From Tipula vernalis (taxonomy: Eukaryota; Arthropoda; Insecta; Diptera; Tipulidae): a stretch of 64,000 nucleotides of DNA. Position 1 is the stretch's first letter; each line of letters starts with the position of its first letter. The notes below the pieces were generated by a model, which was not told the origin of the DNA, ran no database searches, and saw only the letters and a program-made list of their open reading frames with translations. Shown in pieces: positions 22,054 through 34,519 of this stretch. Position numbers and translations under genes: made by a program. The stretch spans positions 262,980,057 to 263,044,056 of the forward strand of contig OY282559.1 in NCBI GenBank assembly GCA_958295665.1, written 5' to 3'.

Positions 22054-23130
22054 ATGGCTACACCAATCGAAATATTAAATCGAAAAAGGTCGAATATTAA
22101 AAGCAGTTTCACCAAAATGAGAACTTACATATCAAATTTATCAGCGAATACTGCCAAATTGGATGAGATCCGCGTACGAATTAAATATATCGAGCAGTTA
22201 TTCCGTGATTTCGTAGACATAGAGGAAAAGATTTTTGCCATTAATAGTGAATACCAATCACAGCATGATACTGTTGAGGAAGGTTATTATGAATTATTGG
22301 CCGGATTGAACGAATGGGAGCGTAATTTGTCCATTACAGTGGGGTCAATTGATACTTCATTGAACGAGACAAGTGGAGTACATCGAAATATAGTACCAGA
22401 GGTGAAGCTGCCTGGGCTGCGAGTGCCGAAATTTAACGGTGATTATACGGAGTGGCAGACATTTTATCAGCTATTTACCACCACCATTCATAACAGTTCA
22501 AATTTACATCTCGTTCAGAAATATCAATTTTTGGTGAATTCTCTCGGTGAGGAGCCTGCACGTTTGATACGTCATATGGACATAACGGAAACTAATTACC
22601 TTCTAGCTCTAAATAAGTTAAAGGAAAGGTACGACCGCAAGCGACACGTGGTAAATAAATTTATTCAAATGTTTCTGAATCAACCCGCTATTTACAAATC
22701 AACTGCACAAAATCTAAGAAAAATGTATGATGTTTCTGATGAAGTCGTGCGTGCATTGCAAGGCTTGGGAAATGAAGCGAATGGGCGAGATGTTTTGTTG
22801 CTGTATATATTAGCTAAGAAGTTGGACGATGTTACCCGTACATTATGGATGCAGCATTCTGTCGAAATTGATTTTCCGAGCTTAGAGTTGTTCTTGAAAT
22901 GTATTACCAATCGGGCTGATGTGCTCGAATATCAATAGTAAACCAGACGAGAAGCCCAAGAATTCAAACGCCGTGAAGTTATTCGAAATGAAAAAAGATG
23001 TTTCAATTGTTTTGGTCGTGGACATGCAGTAAAGGAGTGCCTTTCGTACCGAAGATGCCAACAATGTGAAAGACGGTATCATTCATTAGTTCATGAACCA
23101 TACCAAACCGTATCGTCGAAGCTTACTCCG
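22054..23130 (+). CDS. BEL/Pao element 2 gag
   Basis: MATPIEILNRKRSNIKSSF (22054) is preferred to the upstream ATG at 22018 because the conserved gag starts here. A coiled-coil N-terminus is followed by VKLPGLRVPKFNGDYTEWQ, the DUF1759 start (LP.L..P.F.G....W..F). After a stop at 22936 the same frame continues to the zinc motifs RCFNCFGRGHAVKEC and RRCQQCERRYHSLVH. The stop (TAG after EYQ) lies where most relatives read through, so it probably represents decay. It leads directly into the protease at 23161. Confidence 0.9.
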
Positions 23131-23160
23131 CAAACAAATTTATCAAGCAATACAATTTCA

Positions 23161-23562
23161 TTGGAACCAAATAATAGCAATTCCGAACCAAGTACGGTAT
23201 CAACTTCCCTTTCCGCTCTTACAGCTACAAGGTGTGCTGGTGCGCCGTCAGTAACCATGTTGGTATTACCAACAGCACTCGCTCAAATTCAAGATCCTGT
23301 AGGTAGATGGCAGGTATGCAGAGTATTACTAGACTCGGGGGCTGAAGTTCCCTTCATCACTGAGGAATGTGTCCAGAGGCTACAACTATCAAGACGCGAG
23401 CCTAAGATAACCATACAAGGATTAGCACGTCAAAGTGTTGGTCAAACGAGAGGTATAACGCAGTTTGCATTAAAACCGTATTTCCCTTCAGACTTCGAGG
23501 CTAATATAAATGCATACGTAACACGCAGCATAACTAGTACCGGTAGTATTGATCGGGATTGA
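23161..23562 (+). pseudogene. BEL/Pao element 2 protease (DUF1758)
   Basis: TAIAQ-type start is present here as LPTALAQIQDPVGRWQVC, followed by RVLLDSGAEVPFITEECVQRL with the catalytic DSG. Then come ITIQGL and TRGITQFALKPYF. The reading frame is lost near 23550 and resumes in another frame (DHFWSLLSEGQLRI..LGWIMAGTF), the link to RT. The LLDSG(S/A) motif is intact. Confidence 0.88.
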
Positions 23563-24780
23563 CCATTTTTGGTCGCTTTTGTCTGAGGGTCAATTAAGGA
23601 TAGTTAACAAAATTGTAGCACAAAATAGCAAATTAGGATGGATAATGGCCGGAACTTTTAGAACTGATCAAGGGACGTCAGTTATGCCACTGAGCTGTGA
23701 TACAAGCATCGACAAAGCGTTGACCAAATTTTGGGAAACCGAATAATTGGAGAATCGCGGCGAGAAGTTTCCCGAGCATAACTTTTGTGAGGAGCATTTT
23801 GTTCAAAAATTACCATTTAAAGAAGAACACAAATTACTGGGAAATTCTGATGATATCGCGAAGGGCAGGCATTCTCTGTCCGCAGTTTCATCAGCTTTAC
23901 CGAATATTTATGAAGGAGTATCAAGAGCTAAACCACATGACACAATTGCAAAATCCAGAAAATGAGGGAGTGGTTTATCTGCCTCACCATGGAGTTCTCA
24001 AAGAATCGAGTACCACCACAAAACTTCAGCAGAAACATCGACCGGAATATCATTAAACAGCACACTGGAAGTTGGACCTACCATACAAAATTCGTTACAT
24101 CATGTTTTGGTGCATTTCCGAAAATCTTGCATAGCATTCACGGCGGACATTGAAAAAATGTACCTCAAATCTTGGTTCATTCAGTTGACCGAAGATATCA
24201 GCGCATATTATGGCGTGACAGCAAGCAAGATCCCATTAAAGTATACGAACTGAACACAGTGACATATGGCATGGCACCATCATCATTTTTGGCTGCACGG
24301 GTGTTGCAAGCGGTCACAGATGAGCATCAACCTAATCATCCGGAAACCACACAAACTATACGAACAAATATGTATATGGATGATTTAATGAGTGGCGCAG
24401 ATTTTATAGCGGATGCCGTAAGGTTAAGTCGTGAGATCGATACAATTTTAAAAAGAACTGGTTTGAATCTTAGAAAGTGGGGATCTAACTCTCAACAATT
24501 TTTGCAACTTGTTACGCCAACTGAAGCTAACGTACAATTGGCAATTAACTTAAATCGCACGGAAATTACACAAGTTCTTGGGTTACAATGGATACCGGAT
24601 GCGAATGTGTTTACATATCAGCATATATATAAAAATCAAGGTAATGTTCCAGCAATTATGGTTATTAAAGTTGACGTGGGAAGAGCCATTACCACCAAAG
24701 GAGCAAGGAGAATGGTTAAATTTAAGGCAACCACGATATTAAAACAGTCAGGATCAGCCGAAGGCTGCGGTAACAAACGT
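23549..24780 (+). pseudogene. BEL/Pao element 2 reverse transcriptase
   Basis: Pieces in three frames: LGWIMAGTF and DKALTKFWETE (23549-23746), CEEHF and YQELNHMTQLQNPENEG (about 23780-23990), VVYLPHHGVLKESSTTTKL, then STGISLNSTLEVGPTIQNSL and AFTADIEKMY (about 24010-24160). A clean block at 24172-24852 has WRDSKQDPIKVYELNTVTYG, NMYMDDLMSGADF (catalytic YMDD) and LNLRKWGSNS. The RVVFDGS segment is missing between STTTKL and TSTGIS. The order is canonical for BEL/Pao. Confidence 0.92.
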
Positions 24781-24787
24781 AAAAAGT

Positions 24788-25186
24788 ATGATTCACGGAT
24801 TTTCGGATGCCAGCGAAAAAGCGTATGCTACCACCGTATACTTATGCACTGAAGAAAATGGGATCGCCGTAGCACAATTAATCACAGCGAAGACAAAGGT
24901 TGCCACGGCTAATACGGTATCTGTAGCTCGGTTAGAGCTTTGTGGCGCCTTATTTTTTACACGACTAATGGAACAAACAGTAGCATGGACCGACTCTAGC
25001 ATAGTCCTCGATTGGTTGTCGGATACACCTCAAAGATGGAAAACTTACGTCGCAAACCGTACTACCAAGATATTAAATGTACTGCTGAGGAACCGTTGGC
25101 ATCACGTCCCTCCAGAATTGAATCCAGCCGATTGCGCAATCCGTGGGTTATCTCCTAGAGGATTACAACAATTTGAGTTGTGGTAG
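24788..25186 (+). pseudogene. BEL/Pao element 2 RNase H
   Basis: MIHGFSDASEKAYATTVYL carries the first RNase H Asp. VSVARLELCGALFFTRLM and AWTDSSIVLDWL give the Glu and second Asp. YVANRTTKI and WHHVPPELNPADCAIRGL follow. A frameshift separates it from RT at about 24785. A stop follows the ELW at 25186, after which scattered sequence runs to the integrase. Confidence 0.92.
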
Positions 25187-25527
25187 CATGGGCCAAATTA
25201 TTTGTTGTGTGCAAAAGAGCAATGGCCTAGATTAGATCGCCTTAGCATCAGAAACCAATTGTGAAGCCAAGTGGAATCGCGTAAATGTCTAGTCATCCGT
25301 TCATTCAAGTAAGATAGTGGAGCAGATTTTATCTACGAACTGCAGGAAAGATATTCCAGTTTTATTATGATCATCGTGGTACTTTCTCACATTTACCGTT
25401 TCGTGAAAATCTTAACTAAGACGAGGCCTAAAACTGAAGATAGACTAACTAGGGAAGAAATATTTCAAACTACCATAAGGGTTCATCGCGCGATTCAGTC
25501 AAATATTATGAGGTAGAGTTACATAAG

Positions 25528-26775
25528 TTGCAAGTCGGACAGCCAATTCTACGAGAGAGCAAATTGGTAACCCTCAATCCATTTATAGATGAGGATGGCG
25601 TGTTACGAGTAGGAGGTCGAATTACCAACGCACCAATTCCTTATGATCAAGGTTATCCGATAGTTTTACCAAACCACGATCCAATAGTCACCAAATTAAT
25701 AGCAAAGCAGCATATCAAAAACTTTCACTGCGATCCATCGTTTCTATTACACCTATTACGCAAAAAGTATTGGATCTTGGGTATTCGAAGCACAATTAGG
25801 GTTATTTTTCGTAGGTGTATCCAATGCTTAAAACAAAATCCTAAGTTAGCCAGTCAAAAGATGGAAATGTTAAGTAAGGAACGGGTGGAATTAGTGAAAC
25901 CATTTCTACGTGCCGGTGTTGACTTTGCCGGACCAGTACAGACAGTCCTAATTCATGGTCGAGGTCAACGAATCCGAAAGACTTACATATGTATATTCGT
26001 TTGCAAGTGTACCAAGGCTCTGCACATAGAGGTCACCCAAGATTTATCAACAGAGTTATTTCTGGCAGCATTCGATCGCTTCGTTGCAAGACGTGGAACA
26101 TGTTCAGATGTTTATTCCGATAATGGATCCAATTTTCGAGGTGCTAAACGTGTAACCGACGAACTAAACTAATTTGTAATAGGAAATGTGAATCAAATTG
26201 CATCTCAAGTTATTTCGCAGGACCACATTTCGGAGGACTCTGGGAGGCCGGAGTAAAATCCATTAAAAGACACTTACTCAGAGTAACAGGGGAAAAAATT
26301 CTATCTAATGAGGAGCTCTACACACTGCTGGTTCAGATAGAATCTATGTTAAATAATCGGCCCTTATGTGCAAATGGTTCGGAGCTGCAAGATGTTCTCA
26401 CCCCGGCACATTATTTAGTCGGCACTCAACCAGTTTCGCTACTATATCCAGATGTTCAAAAAATTGCATACAATCGTTTGAGCCATTGGCAAGCTATCCA
26501 AAAGATGATTCAAATAATATAGAGAAGATTGTACAGCGAGTACATTCACAGTTTATAACAGAGATACAAATCGAAGCACGACAAAGCTAACGTAAAAATA
26601 GATCAAATCGTACTTATCAAAGATGAAAACCCACTTTTGAACAATTGGAGATTGGGTAAAGTACTGAAATTGCATGCTGGGTCTGATAGAAAGGTTCGTC
26701 TAGTAACGTTAAAAACAGCAAATGGCGAAATTCAACGGATTATACATAGGCTATGTCCGTTACCCATACAATAGA
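25528..26775 (+). pseudogene. BEL/Pao element 2 integrase and DUF5641
   Basis: LNPFIDEDGVLRVGGRITNA leads into the zinc module (HIKNFHCDPSFLL..YWILGIR..IRRCIQC) and the core with FLRAGVDFAGPV (first Asp) and DVYSDNGSNFRGA (second Asp). A frameshift/stop occurs at 26172. The third acidic region lies in FGGLWEAGVKSIKRHL (about 26230-26275). SMLNNRPLCANGSELQ, LTPAHYLVG and LSHWQAIQKM follow. The DUF5641 segment is INNWRLGKVLKLHAGSD-like and ends RLCPLPIQ at the stop near 26773. All catalytic residues are visible, but the frame is broken at least three times. Confidence 0.92.
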
Positions 26776-27293
26776 GACAGTTCCAGTGATTTGTCAAATT
26801 AGGCAAATCTAACATCGCTACAATCGATACAAGTTATGTTATATATACAAATCCCCAGTTTAGAACTTTAAACGTTCCATTATTTTCTTTGTTTTTTGTT
26901 AGATATCGAGTTATCGTTGGTGCAAACATAGGAAGCTGATGAAGAAAATCGCTGAAACAACAGTTTGATGCGCTATTTGCAAGAGTTTAGTTACTACAAC
27001 CGATACAGATGACAATAGCTTTAATATATCTAACTAAGCAGTTGAGTCATGTGAAATCTACCCCTATTATGCAAGGTGATGCGGAATACCTACCGGTGAT
27101 GTGGAATATCTACCCAGACGAAATCCTACCTACCAATAATGTAATGTTGAAGACGATAACAAATTCAATAACATTTTAAATAAAATACTTGTTTAATATT
27201 TCGCAAAATTTGAGATATACCATAATTTATTCTCTATCGATTTCGACTTGCTAGGTCATCATCAGGAGTTAAACTCTAAACTAAATTATCCGA

Positions 27294-27345
27294 CGCTATA
27301 AGCGAAAGGTCGTTATATCCGAGGGGGTTATAAGTGAGTTTCACT
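27294..27345 (-). mobile_element. Possible pogo/Tigger-type terminal repeat
   Basis: The minus strand begins CAGTGAAACTCACTTATAAC and continues into CGGATATAACGACC. CAGT.AAAC..C..TATAACG is the usual consensus for Tigger/pogo ends. No partner end or transposase was found nearby. Confidence 0.4.
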
Positions 27346-28195
27346 GTAATTAATTGTTATAAGACTTATTATTATGAAATTACAAAGAACAGTGAGACAT
27401 TTGTTTATTTTGAATAAACAGAAAATGCTTTTCAACTAATCGACTTAATTAATTTAGCAAACATTAGCACAGTTACCATTTCGGGCTTAAAATATGTAAT
27501 TACAAATTATCCAGTCGTATATTTGGATTATATATGTATGTAGCGTTTTCTCTGGTATAGATGACATAGAAATAGAAATGCAAATTTTGCTCGCATAACT
27601 TATGTGTACGTACTTGTGAAAAAATATAAAAGATAATATAAAAATATATAAACGACTTTTTAATATTTTATAAGTACCCTCAATACGTACTAATAAGATT
27701 TGCACTAATATATCGAGTTTTTTAATTAGGTTTCATACACGAAATTATTTTACAGCAGTAGGTACTCGTATGTCGAGTTTTTTTTTTCTCTAAAATTTGC
27801 GCTTGGTTCCTATGAACTGTTTCGTTTCCGAAAAACCAAAAAAAAAAAATTGTCATCAAAATCGGTAGATAATAATACATTTCAAAAATCATTCAAATTA
27901 AAAACAAAATACCTATACCTAATTTTCATGAAATAATAGGATTTTTGGCAAATATTACCAATGTCTGAATTCGATTCTCAATATTGTGCCAAAAATATTC
28001 CAAACAAATTTGAACCTTTAACTTGTACATTAAAATCCTATTTAGTAAATTATTCTCTAAACAATTCATCAACGATGGATAATGTTGAAACATAGACCAA
28101 AAGACAATTAGATCAGCTTTGCCCGCTATGTTTTAGATGCTAATTTGTGTATGATGTATCAATATCATACATTGGAATGTAATGTGTTAATATGT

Positions 28196-28620
28196 TAACG
28201 CCTAAAAGTCGTATCGTAACATTACAAAATGGCTGTCATCTATGTTTCGGTTAGGAAACTTATCAATTGTAATTTTATTAAATACTCAAACCCTAATTTA
28301 TGCAAGTACGAAAAATTTGTTTTCTACTTTTGTGTTTCAAATATGTTTCATACATAATCAATAATCAATTTTGATAAAATATGATCCTTTGCTCGGCAAA
28401 CGTCACTACTAAGATATTTTATTTCGCTATTCCTTGAACCATATCGAACAAGTAGTAAATTGTTAGTAAATTATTATGGCAGCGCCTAAAAGCCGCATCG
28501 AAAAATAACAATAGAGTGACATCTATGATTCAGATGGTGAATATACGTAACGGCGTTTTGGGCAAATACTCAAACCTTAAAATTGTTCGAGTTCGAATAA
28601 TTTTGTTACTTTTGTATTAG
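28196..28620 (+). repeat. Two diverged direct repeats, about 285-bp period
   Basis: ACGCCTAAAAGTCGTATCG..TCATCTATG at 28199 and GCGCCTAAAAGCCGCATCG..ACATCTATG at 28485 head two units. Both continue into AAATACTCAAACC and later TTACTTTTGT-like sequence. Divergence is high, so the duplication is old. Confidence 0.65.
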
Positions 28621-28747
28621 GATTTTGTTCAAACAATAATAAATTCTATATAATTTGAATTCAATTAATTTAAATTGAACGGGAAAGCTTAAAGAGAATA
28701 AATGTATTTTAATTGTTTAATAATTTTTCTTGTATTTCATTTCACAG

Positions 28748-29041
28748 GTAGAAAATTCACTATCAACATACGAACCACACGGTTGTGTCGTAATTTACTC
28801 GGTGGTTCAACGGAGTTCATTTCGGGTGGCCGAAGAAATTGTTAATTATCTGTGGAATGAAAATGTCACGCGAGACAAAGCGGTAATATTAGTCGGGAAC
28901 AAAGCTGATTTAGCTAGATCACGTGTAATTTCAACAACCGATGGGAAAGCGTTAGCAGCATCGCGTGATGCAAAATTTATTGAAACCTCGTCGGGGATAC
29001 AGCACAATGTCGATGAATTACTAGTTGGAATACTTAAACAG
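28748..29041 (+). CDS. Rgk: RGK small GTPase exon with G4 and G5 motifs
   Basis: Bounded by a CACAG acceptor (28743-28747) and a CAG|GTAAAA donor (29042). The exon is exactly 98 codons in phase 0. It reads VENSLSTYEPHGCVVIYSVV, FRVAEEIVNYLW, VILVGNKADLARSRVI (G4 NKxD) and FIETSSGIQHNVDEL (G5). The HNVDELL and GNKADLAR sequences are diagnostic of RGK GTPases, which bind voltage-gated Ca2+ channel beta subunits and remodel cytoskeleton. In the family this lies C-terminal to the divergent G3, agreeing with the exon at 18319. It is uninterrupted and shows no decay, so the gene is probably active. Which RGK paralogue this is cannot be decided. Confidence 0.95.
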
Positions 29042-29128
29042 GTAAAAAGTGTTCGAGTTAAATTATTAAAAAATTGATTGAAAATGTATTGTAACTTACT
29101 TTATTTTACAATGTTGTGTACAATACAG

Positions 29129-29293
29129 ATTCGACTGAAAGAGACGCGAGACAAAAAAGCTGCCTGCTGTTCATCAAAAATGCGCAATTCAAAAACACAT
29201 CTCTCGTTACACTTGGCGAAAGAAATATTGCAAAAAATATGCCTCAGTGATATATCGAAATCGAAAAGCTGTGAAAATCTGCACGTTTTGTAG
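29129..29293 (+). CDS. Rgk: RGK small GTPase, terminal exon
   Basis: Acceptor ..TACAG at 29124-29128 after an 87-bp intron. It encodes IRLKETRDKKAACCSSKMRN, then a basic amphipathic segment THLSLHLAKEILQKICLSDI, and ends KSKSCENLHVL followed by TAG. The C-terminal C-x-N-L-x-V-L signature, with Cys at position -7, replaces the CAAX box in RGK proteins and mediates membrane association with the preceding basic region. The link to the previous exon is in frame (ILKQ|IRLKE). Confidence 0.95.
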   Translation: MRLKETRDKKAACCSSKMRNSKTHLSLHLAKEILQKICLSDISKSKSCENLHVL

Positions 29294-29566
29294 AATTTAT
29301 CGTCAATTTTGAGTTACAATAAAAAAAAGAAAAAAATGAAACAACTCAAAAACTAAAACGAGCGCTAACTCAAAAATTGAATTTTACATAAAATACAAAA
29401 CTTTTTTTATTATTATTAATGCGAGCTTTAGATTTGTGTTTTTTTTATACATAGATACTTACTGTATACCAACATTTAAGCTTTTAAATTTTAATTTATA
29501 CAATAAACTATTTTATGTCGTTTTTTTTTTATTTTACGATGTAAATAAATTCGTTCTTTAAATAAA
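29294..29566 (+). other. Rgk 3' untranslated region (putative)
   Basis: AT-rich and non-coding. AATAAA-type signals occur at about 29319, 29501 and 29545-29565, so the transcript probably ends before about 29600. The end was not determined. Confidence 0.55.
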
Positions 29567-29925
29567 TTGCTTCAGAAGAATAATAATAAAAATAAAATAA
29601 AAACCAAGAAAGTATCGTTTCATGGAAATTCTAAATTAGGTTCTAAAAATAAATTAAAAATGCTAGGAAAACAAAAGAAAAGCTCATTTAATTGTTCTAA
29701 ATTAAAAGTTATAGTATTTTATTCTGTATATACATACATAAAACATAAGTTATAGTGTTTAATTTTAATAATCATAATGCACAATTATATTAATTTTGAT
29801 GTATTTACGACAACAATGTATTTAACAAAGAAAAGTTTAAGCGGATTATAATGCTGCAGGTAGTAATATTGAAAAATTAATTTTAAAAAAAATAGACCAT
29901 TAGTAAATATCCCCCAAGTCTTTCA
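29567..29925. other. Intergenic AT-rich DNA
   Basis: Only a low-complexity lysine/asparagine-rich open frame (29567-29755) is present, which looks like noise. No element was recognised. Confidence 0.5.
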
Positions 29926-32600
29926 TAAACATGCGCACCAGGTTTCTCACTTTTAACTTTGACTATAGGACAATGGAATTCTAACGCATTTAAAACTCTT
30001 GTAACTAGCCGCGAGTACCAGTGATAGTTCAAAGATGCGTTTTGGTTGATTACCAAAAATGCACTTTGGCTTGACTAGAATTTGGTCTCATTTCTTGGCA
30101 TGGCGTACAAGTTTTGACGACATGTTCACAGTAAGCATCGTTGTTGGGCCACCACACATAACTTCATGCAAGGGCCTTCATACGGACAATTCTTGGATGC
30201 TCAGAGTATAAAGCTGCAAGGATTTTCTGTTGCCTTGCCGGTGGAATTATTGCTCGATTACCCCAAAGTAAACAGCCTTTAAATGTGGTGATCTCCGTAT
30301 GCCGTACATAACATGATTTTAGTACTTGATCACTTGTAGATAGTTTGTCTGACCATCCTCCTCTTGACGCCCAGTTAAAATTTCATCAGCTGATAAAACT
30401 TAAGGCCTTGCTATGCTTTCTATTATAAGAATTTCTTCATGGATGTGTGTTGTAGATGAGTCCGACAATGGAAGACGACTTAAAAAATCTGCATTACTCA
30501 TTTTATTTCAAGCGCGATGAATTATCTCATAATCGTACGCCATCAGTGAAATTCTTCTTCTATGCATTTGAGATGTCATTACAGTCGGAATCTGCTTATG
30601 TGGATTGAACAATCCCAATAACGGTCGGTGGTCAGTAATATATCTTCCGTAGACAAATTCATGAAATAGTTTACCTCTTCAATCATGGCTACCGCTTTCC
30701 TGTCAATTTGCGAATAATTCCGTTCTCTTTTCGACAGTGTTCTTGAATAAACACAGCACCAAGACCATATGGTAAAGCATCGCAAACAAGAAAAAGTTGG
30801 CAATTCTTGATTATTGTGAATTAATATTTGATCCAATGACAATAGTGGTTTTAGATTGTTGAACGATTTTTTTATGATTTTCCGTCCAAATCCATTTTTG
30901 ATTTTTATCCAATAATCGATAAAGAGGTTCTGCAACTGTAGCGCTCTAAAAATGATTGGAGCTGCTTTTTTATCGGTGCGAGTTGCGGTGCATTTTGAAC
31001 GGTTTTGATTTTATCGGATGCAGGTTTGATCCCCAAAGCATCAACTTTAAATCTAAGAAAATCGATTGATGGAACTCCAAATTTGCGTTTATCTCGACAT
31101 AGACGTAGCCCAGATTTGTCAAAACGTGAAAAATTTTACTTAAATGATCAGCAAATTTTCAGTATGTCCTATAACAACAATGTCATCGAGGTCATCCTGG
31201 AATATTTCTCAGAAGATTTTCGATAAAAGACTGAAATATTCCAGGTGCTGACGAAATTCCAAATTGAAGACGGTCATTATAAATGCACCTTTGTGCATAA
31301 CAATTGTCTGGAGTAATGATGATTTCTCATCGACCGACAATTTCTAATATGCCTATGCTAAATCTAGCATAGCAGAGGTTTGGCCTCCGACAATCGAAGG
31401 CAATAGTGTTGTGATAGCAGGAATTTGGAAACAATGCAAATCCTTATACTGCCATCTTTTTTCTGAACCGGGACGCGATTTAATTCAGCTTCAACTAATC
31501 CGCTTGTGGCAATGGTATCCGGCGTGGTGGATAAAGAATTGGTTGAATTTGTTCATCAATTTGGAGTTAAACGGGCTGGCCTGTATAACAACCCAGTTCC
31601 TTACAAAACGAATAAGAATATTTGGATATTATAGTTTGGATAGGCGATGCTCCGTTTTCGTTGAGGTTGACGCCTTTTAAACTTATTGTCAAAATTACAC
31701 ATTTCGATGACGTCGGTCGATTGGTATATAATTTCGTTGAAAATCGACCAGCTGTAATCCACACTTGACAATATCTGGTTTTGCGGCTGCCCAAATATTG
31801 TTATAAGTCCGAGATGACATAATAGTATAGTTAGTCTCTGCGAGTCGATTTCAAAATCACAAGGCTGACTATTGGTTATAACTATGGTTGTCTTTTTCAA
31901 ATCAACCTGCGGCAATATTTGATGTACTCCAAATTTCAACTTCATTTTGCTTTGCTATGTTTGTGTGAATTTTTCGATGAAGTTGGTTTAACGGCAGATC
32001 GACAAACTCGCTGTTTAGGTGACCTTAAGTACGACATAAAGAGCACGTTGTATCTTTAAATGGACATAATGACTTTGTATGTGATCCTCCACATTCCGTT
32101 ACAACCATGCCGATTCTTTCGTCGATTTTTAAAATTTTGTAGCTGTGCTTTTTTGCTGAGGTGGTGATGTTTTTTGATGTACTGAACTTGGTCCGAATGA
32201 CGTATTTCCAACAAATTTTTACTAGCTGATTCTGCAGTAGAAGCTTTATCGTTGACCTTCTGCAATGTAAGATTGTCTTCCGCTAGAAAACCGCATACAA
32301 GCCGATCTCGAAACATTCGGTCAAGGGAGTTCTCAAATTGGCAATCAATTAGAAGTCATCTAAGTTCAGCTACGTAAAATACCAAACGTGATTTCGCTTA
32401 CCTGTTTTGGTGATGCCAATGAGCACAAGAGGTCATATAGTTGCGGTCCGCGCATAGCGTTAAAGATATAGCACATTGACGTTGATTCCCTTATATACAT
32501 CATCATTGGCTAACAGGAACAATTCGAGTTTGGCAAAATATGATGACCTTTTATCTGGTTTTGATAAATCAAATGGTTCTAAACATCCCATAACAGATGA
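29926..32600 (-). pseudogene. Decayed mag/K02A2.6-like Gypsy retrotransposon
   Basis: Minus-strand order. Gag starts near 32590 (MGCLEPFDLSKPDKRSSYF, FAKLELFLLANDD) and continues FRDRLVCGFLAEDNLTLQK and ESASKNLLEIRHSD. A double zinc knuckle GGSHTKSLC..CSLC..GHLN lies near 32110-32030. Protease-like region: TSTDVIEMCNFD-type remnants (31700s). RT: PAITTLLPSIVGGQTSAMLDLA then KLSVDEKSS (31420-31320). RNase H: KKSFNNLKPLLSLDQILIH and VNYFMNLSTEDILLTTD (30935-30600). Integrase zinc module: CLLWGNRAIIPPARQQKIL, SEHPRIVRMKALA and HVVKTCTPCQEMRPN (30270-30080). The integrase core and both LTRs are missing. Numerous stops and frameshifts occur throughout. Confidence 0.85.
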
Positions 32601-32610
32601 CATGATATTC

Positions 32611-34519
32611 TCGTGTTTTTCTGCCTGCACCGTTTACTTGTTGTTTTTTATTTTTGTTTCTGGTACATTATTAAATCCCTTGTCTTTTTGTTTGTTAAAA
32701 TTAATTGTCAATTTAGGATTATTGAGCTGTTGTGCGGCAGTTGAGATCAAAATTGTTTATCAGCAAGAGAAAGTGTTTAATACTACCTGGAAATTGAATG
32801 AAGTTAACTACGAACAAATTGTTACAAAGTAGTGAATAACTATTGAATTAATGGACATCATGATAGTTTTCATAATGCTTATATAATCATACATTACTTC
32901 TTGAAAATGAAATATTACTGTTAACTGAGCATTTTTCCTGAATATACAACTTCAGCATTTGGGTTAGGCAATCTAGTAAAGAAATTACGCTAACTTAGAT
33001 AATTGTACAAGGTGCTCCATTTAAAACCAAAACTATTTTTAGTAAATCAAAAACCAACTAATTAAATTTTAGCCATTTAATCTTATTTTGCTAAAAGAAC
33101 AGAAATGAAGGGTACGTAATTACTTTCGATGGTAAATTCTGTATAACTCTGATAAGAAGAGATATGTTGAAATTTCAACAACTTTTTGAAATTATTCATA
33201 TTCTGCAGGTTGGCCAATAGTTTTAAAGAAAGCATTCCTGAAGCCCTTTAAATAACTGGTAGAGCTTAAATTTCCTCATTCCTCTACAATCCCTTTTGCT
33301 GATAAAGCAAACCACTCGGGTACTCTTGTCGGGTGTAAAGGAGATCCGTGGAGTTCTCTACGGTTTATGGTTTTCTATAATCCAATATCTAGGGATTTGC
33401 TTGTTACGTAAACCGTTACACAGAATGCACTGATTGCGTAAAGAAATTCTAAATAATTTCACTACCAACTTTTTCAGTCAACCATAACCAAACGGTAATA
33501 AGAGTTTTGTATTGTTCTTCCTTTCCCTAAATTCAACCTTTACGTGTCACGTTCTATTATAACCACTAACTTTTAAGCAACTTAAATTTTTGATTTATTT
33601 CCATACATAAAACTATCACACGCAAAAACTCACATTCTCTGTTTAAATAGAGAAAAAAAGCAATTTCAATTGGGCAATTAAGTGAGAGTAAAATAATAGA
33701 GCAAATTATTGTTTGTGTCTCCTCGAACAAAACCTTGTTGCAGCAATAATTATGCAATGCTGAAAAACAAATTATTTTAAAAATCTTTTTTCCAACAACA
33801 ATTTTAGTTTCTTCAATTATTTTTGTGGAGCGGTACAGAATATAAAATCGATCAACGATCAAACGATTGATACTTGATCAGCATAGTTTTAAAAGTCTTT
33901 CACATTAAGTAAAAAACAAAACTTTGGTTTGAAGACGAGAAGTTCGATTAATCCTACAAGTCTAGAGTAGCCCGATTCACTAAAAATTTGGAATATTCCT
34001 GAAAACTCCAATAATCTCGAAATTTGAATTTTCCCGAACAAAATTCTAGAATAATCTTGAAAATCGACTAAAAATCTTTAATACAGGCGTCTCATCTTTC
34101 TGAAAAAAATGACTTTGGGATAACGAATAATCTCGATCAGCTGATAATTCAATGGCAAGCCTACTCGCTTTTCAAACCTAGAAATCTAATTTAGTCCAAA
34201 AATCTCGAATTATGAGAATTTCAGCTAACACAAAGCTTCGTTTAATTTAATGCAAACTAAACTCGAATAATATTGAAAATCTTGAACAGCCTCGAAATAT
34301 CACATAATATATCGAATATCAGCGTCAAAACTTGAGAAACTCTCGGATAATCTCTGAGAATCAAGTTTATGTCGATTATGTTTCGAAATTCGTAACTCGA
34401 ATTACGTGAGTTACATAATGAAATAAAATATGGATATCAGATTATAATAATTACCAGTTCCTGTGAAATTGAATATCAGAAGATTGTGAATTTTTTGTTG
34501 ATTGTAAAGATTGGTCAAG
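32611..34519. other. AT-rich DNA without recognised gene
   Basis: An open frame at 33566-33862 (minus, 98 codons) is hydrophobic but unlike any family I know. 33960-34440 is dense in AATCTCGAAA / GAATAATCTTGAAAATC motifs, resembling 2130-2330 and 63220-63960. Confidence 0.5.

Larger units (their letters stand above)
26776..28747 (+). other. Rgk intron after BEL/Pao element 2
   Basis: No 3' LTR matching 21177-21715 is recognised. 27290-27345 reads, on the minus strand, CAGTGAAACTCACTTATAAC, a pogo/Tigger-like terminus. 28196-28335 and 28482-28620 are diverged direct repeats. No coding sequence was recognised. Confidence 0.55.

Noticed and set aside
32476..32832. 118-codon + strand frame
   Set aside because: Its 5' half is the antisense of the mag-like gag; the rest is AT-rich hydrophobic noise.
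33566..33862. 98-codon minus-strand frame
   Set aside because: No recognisable domain; AT-rich composition explains the length.
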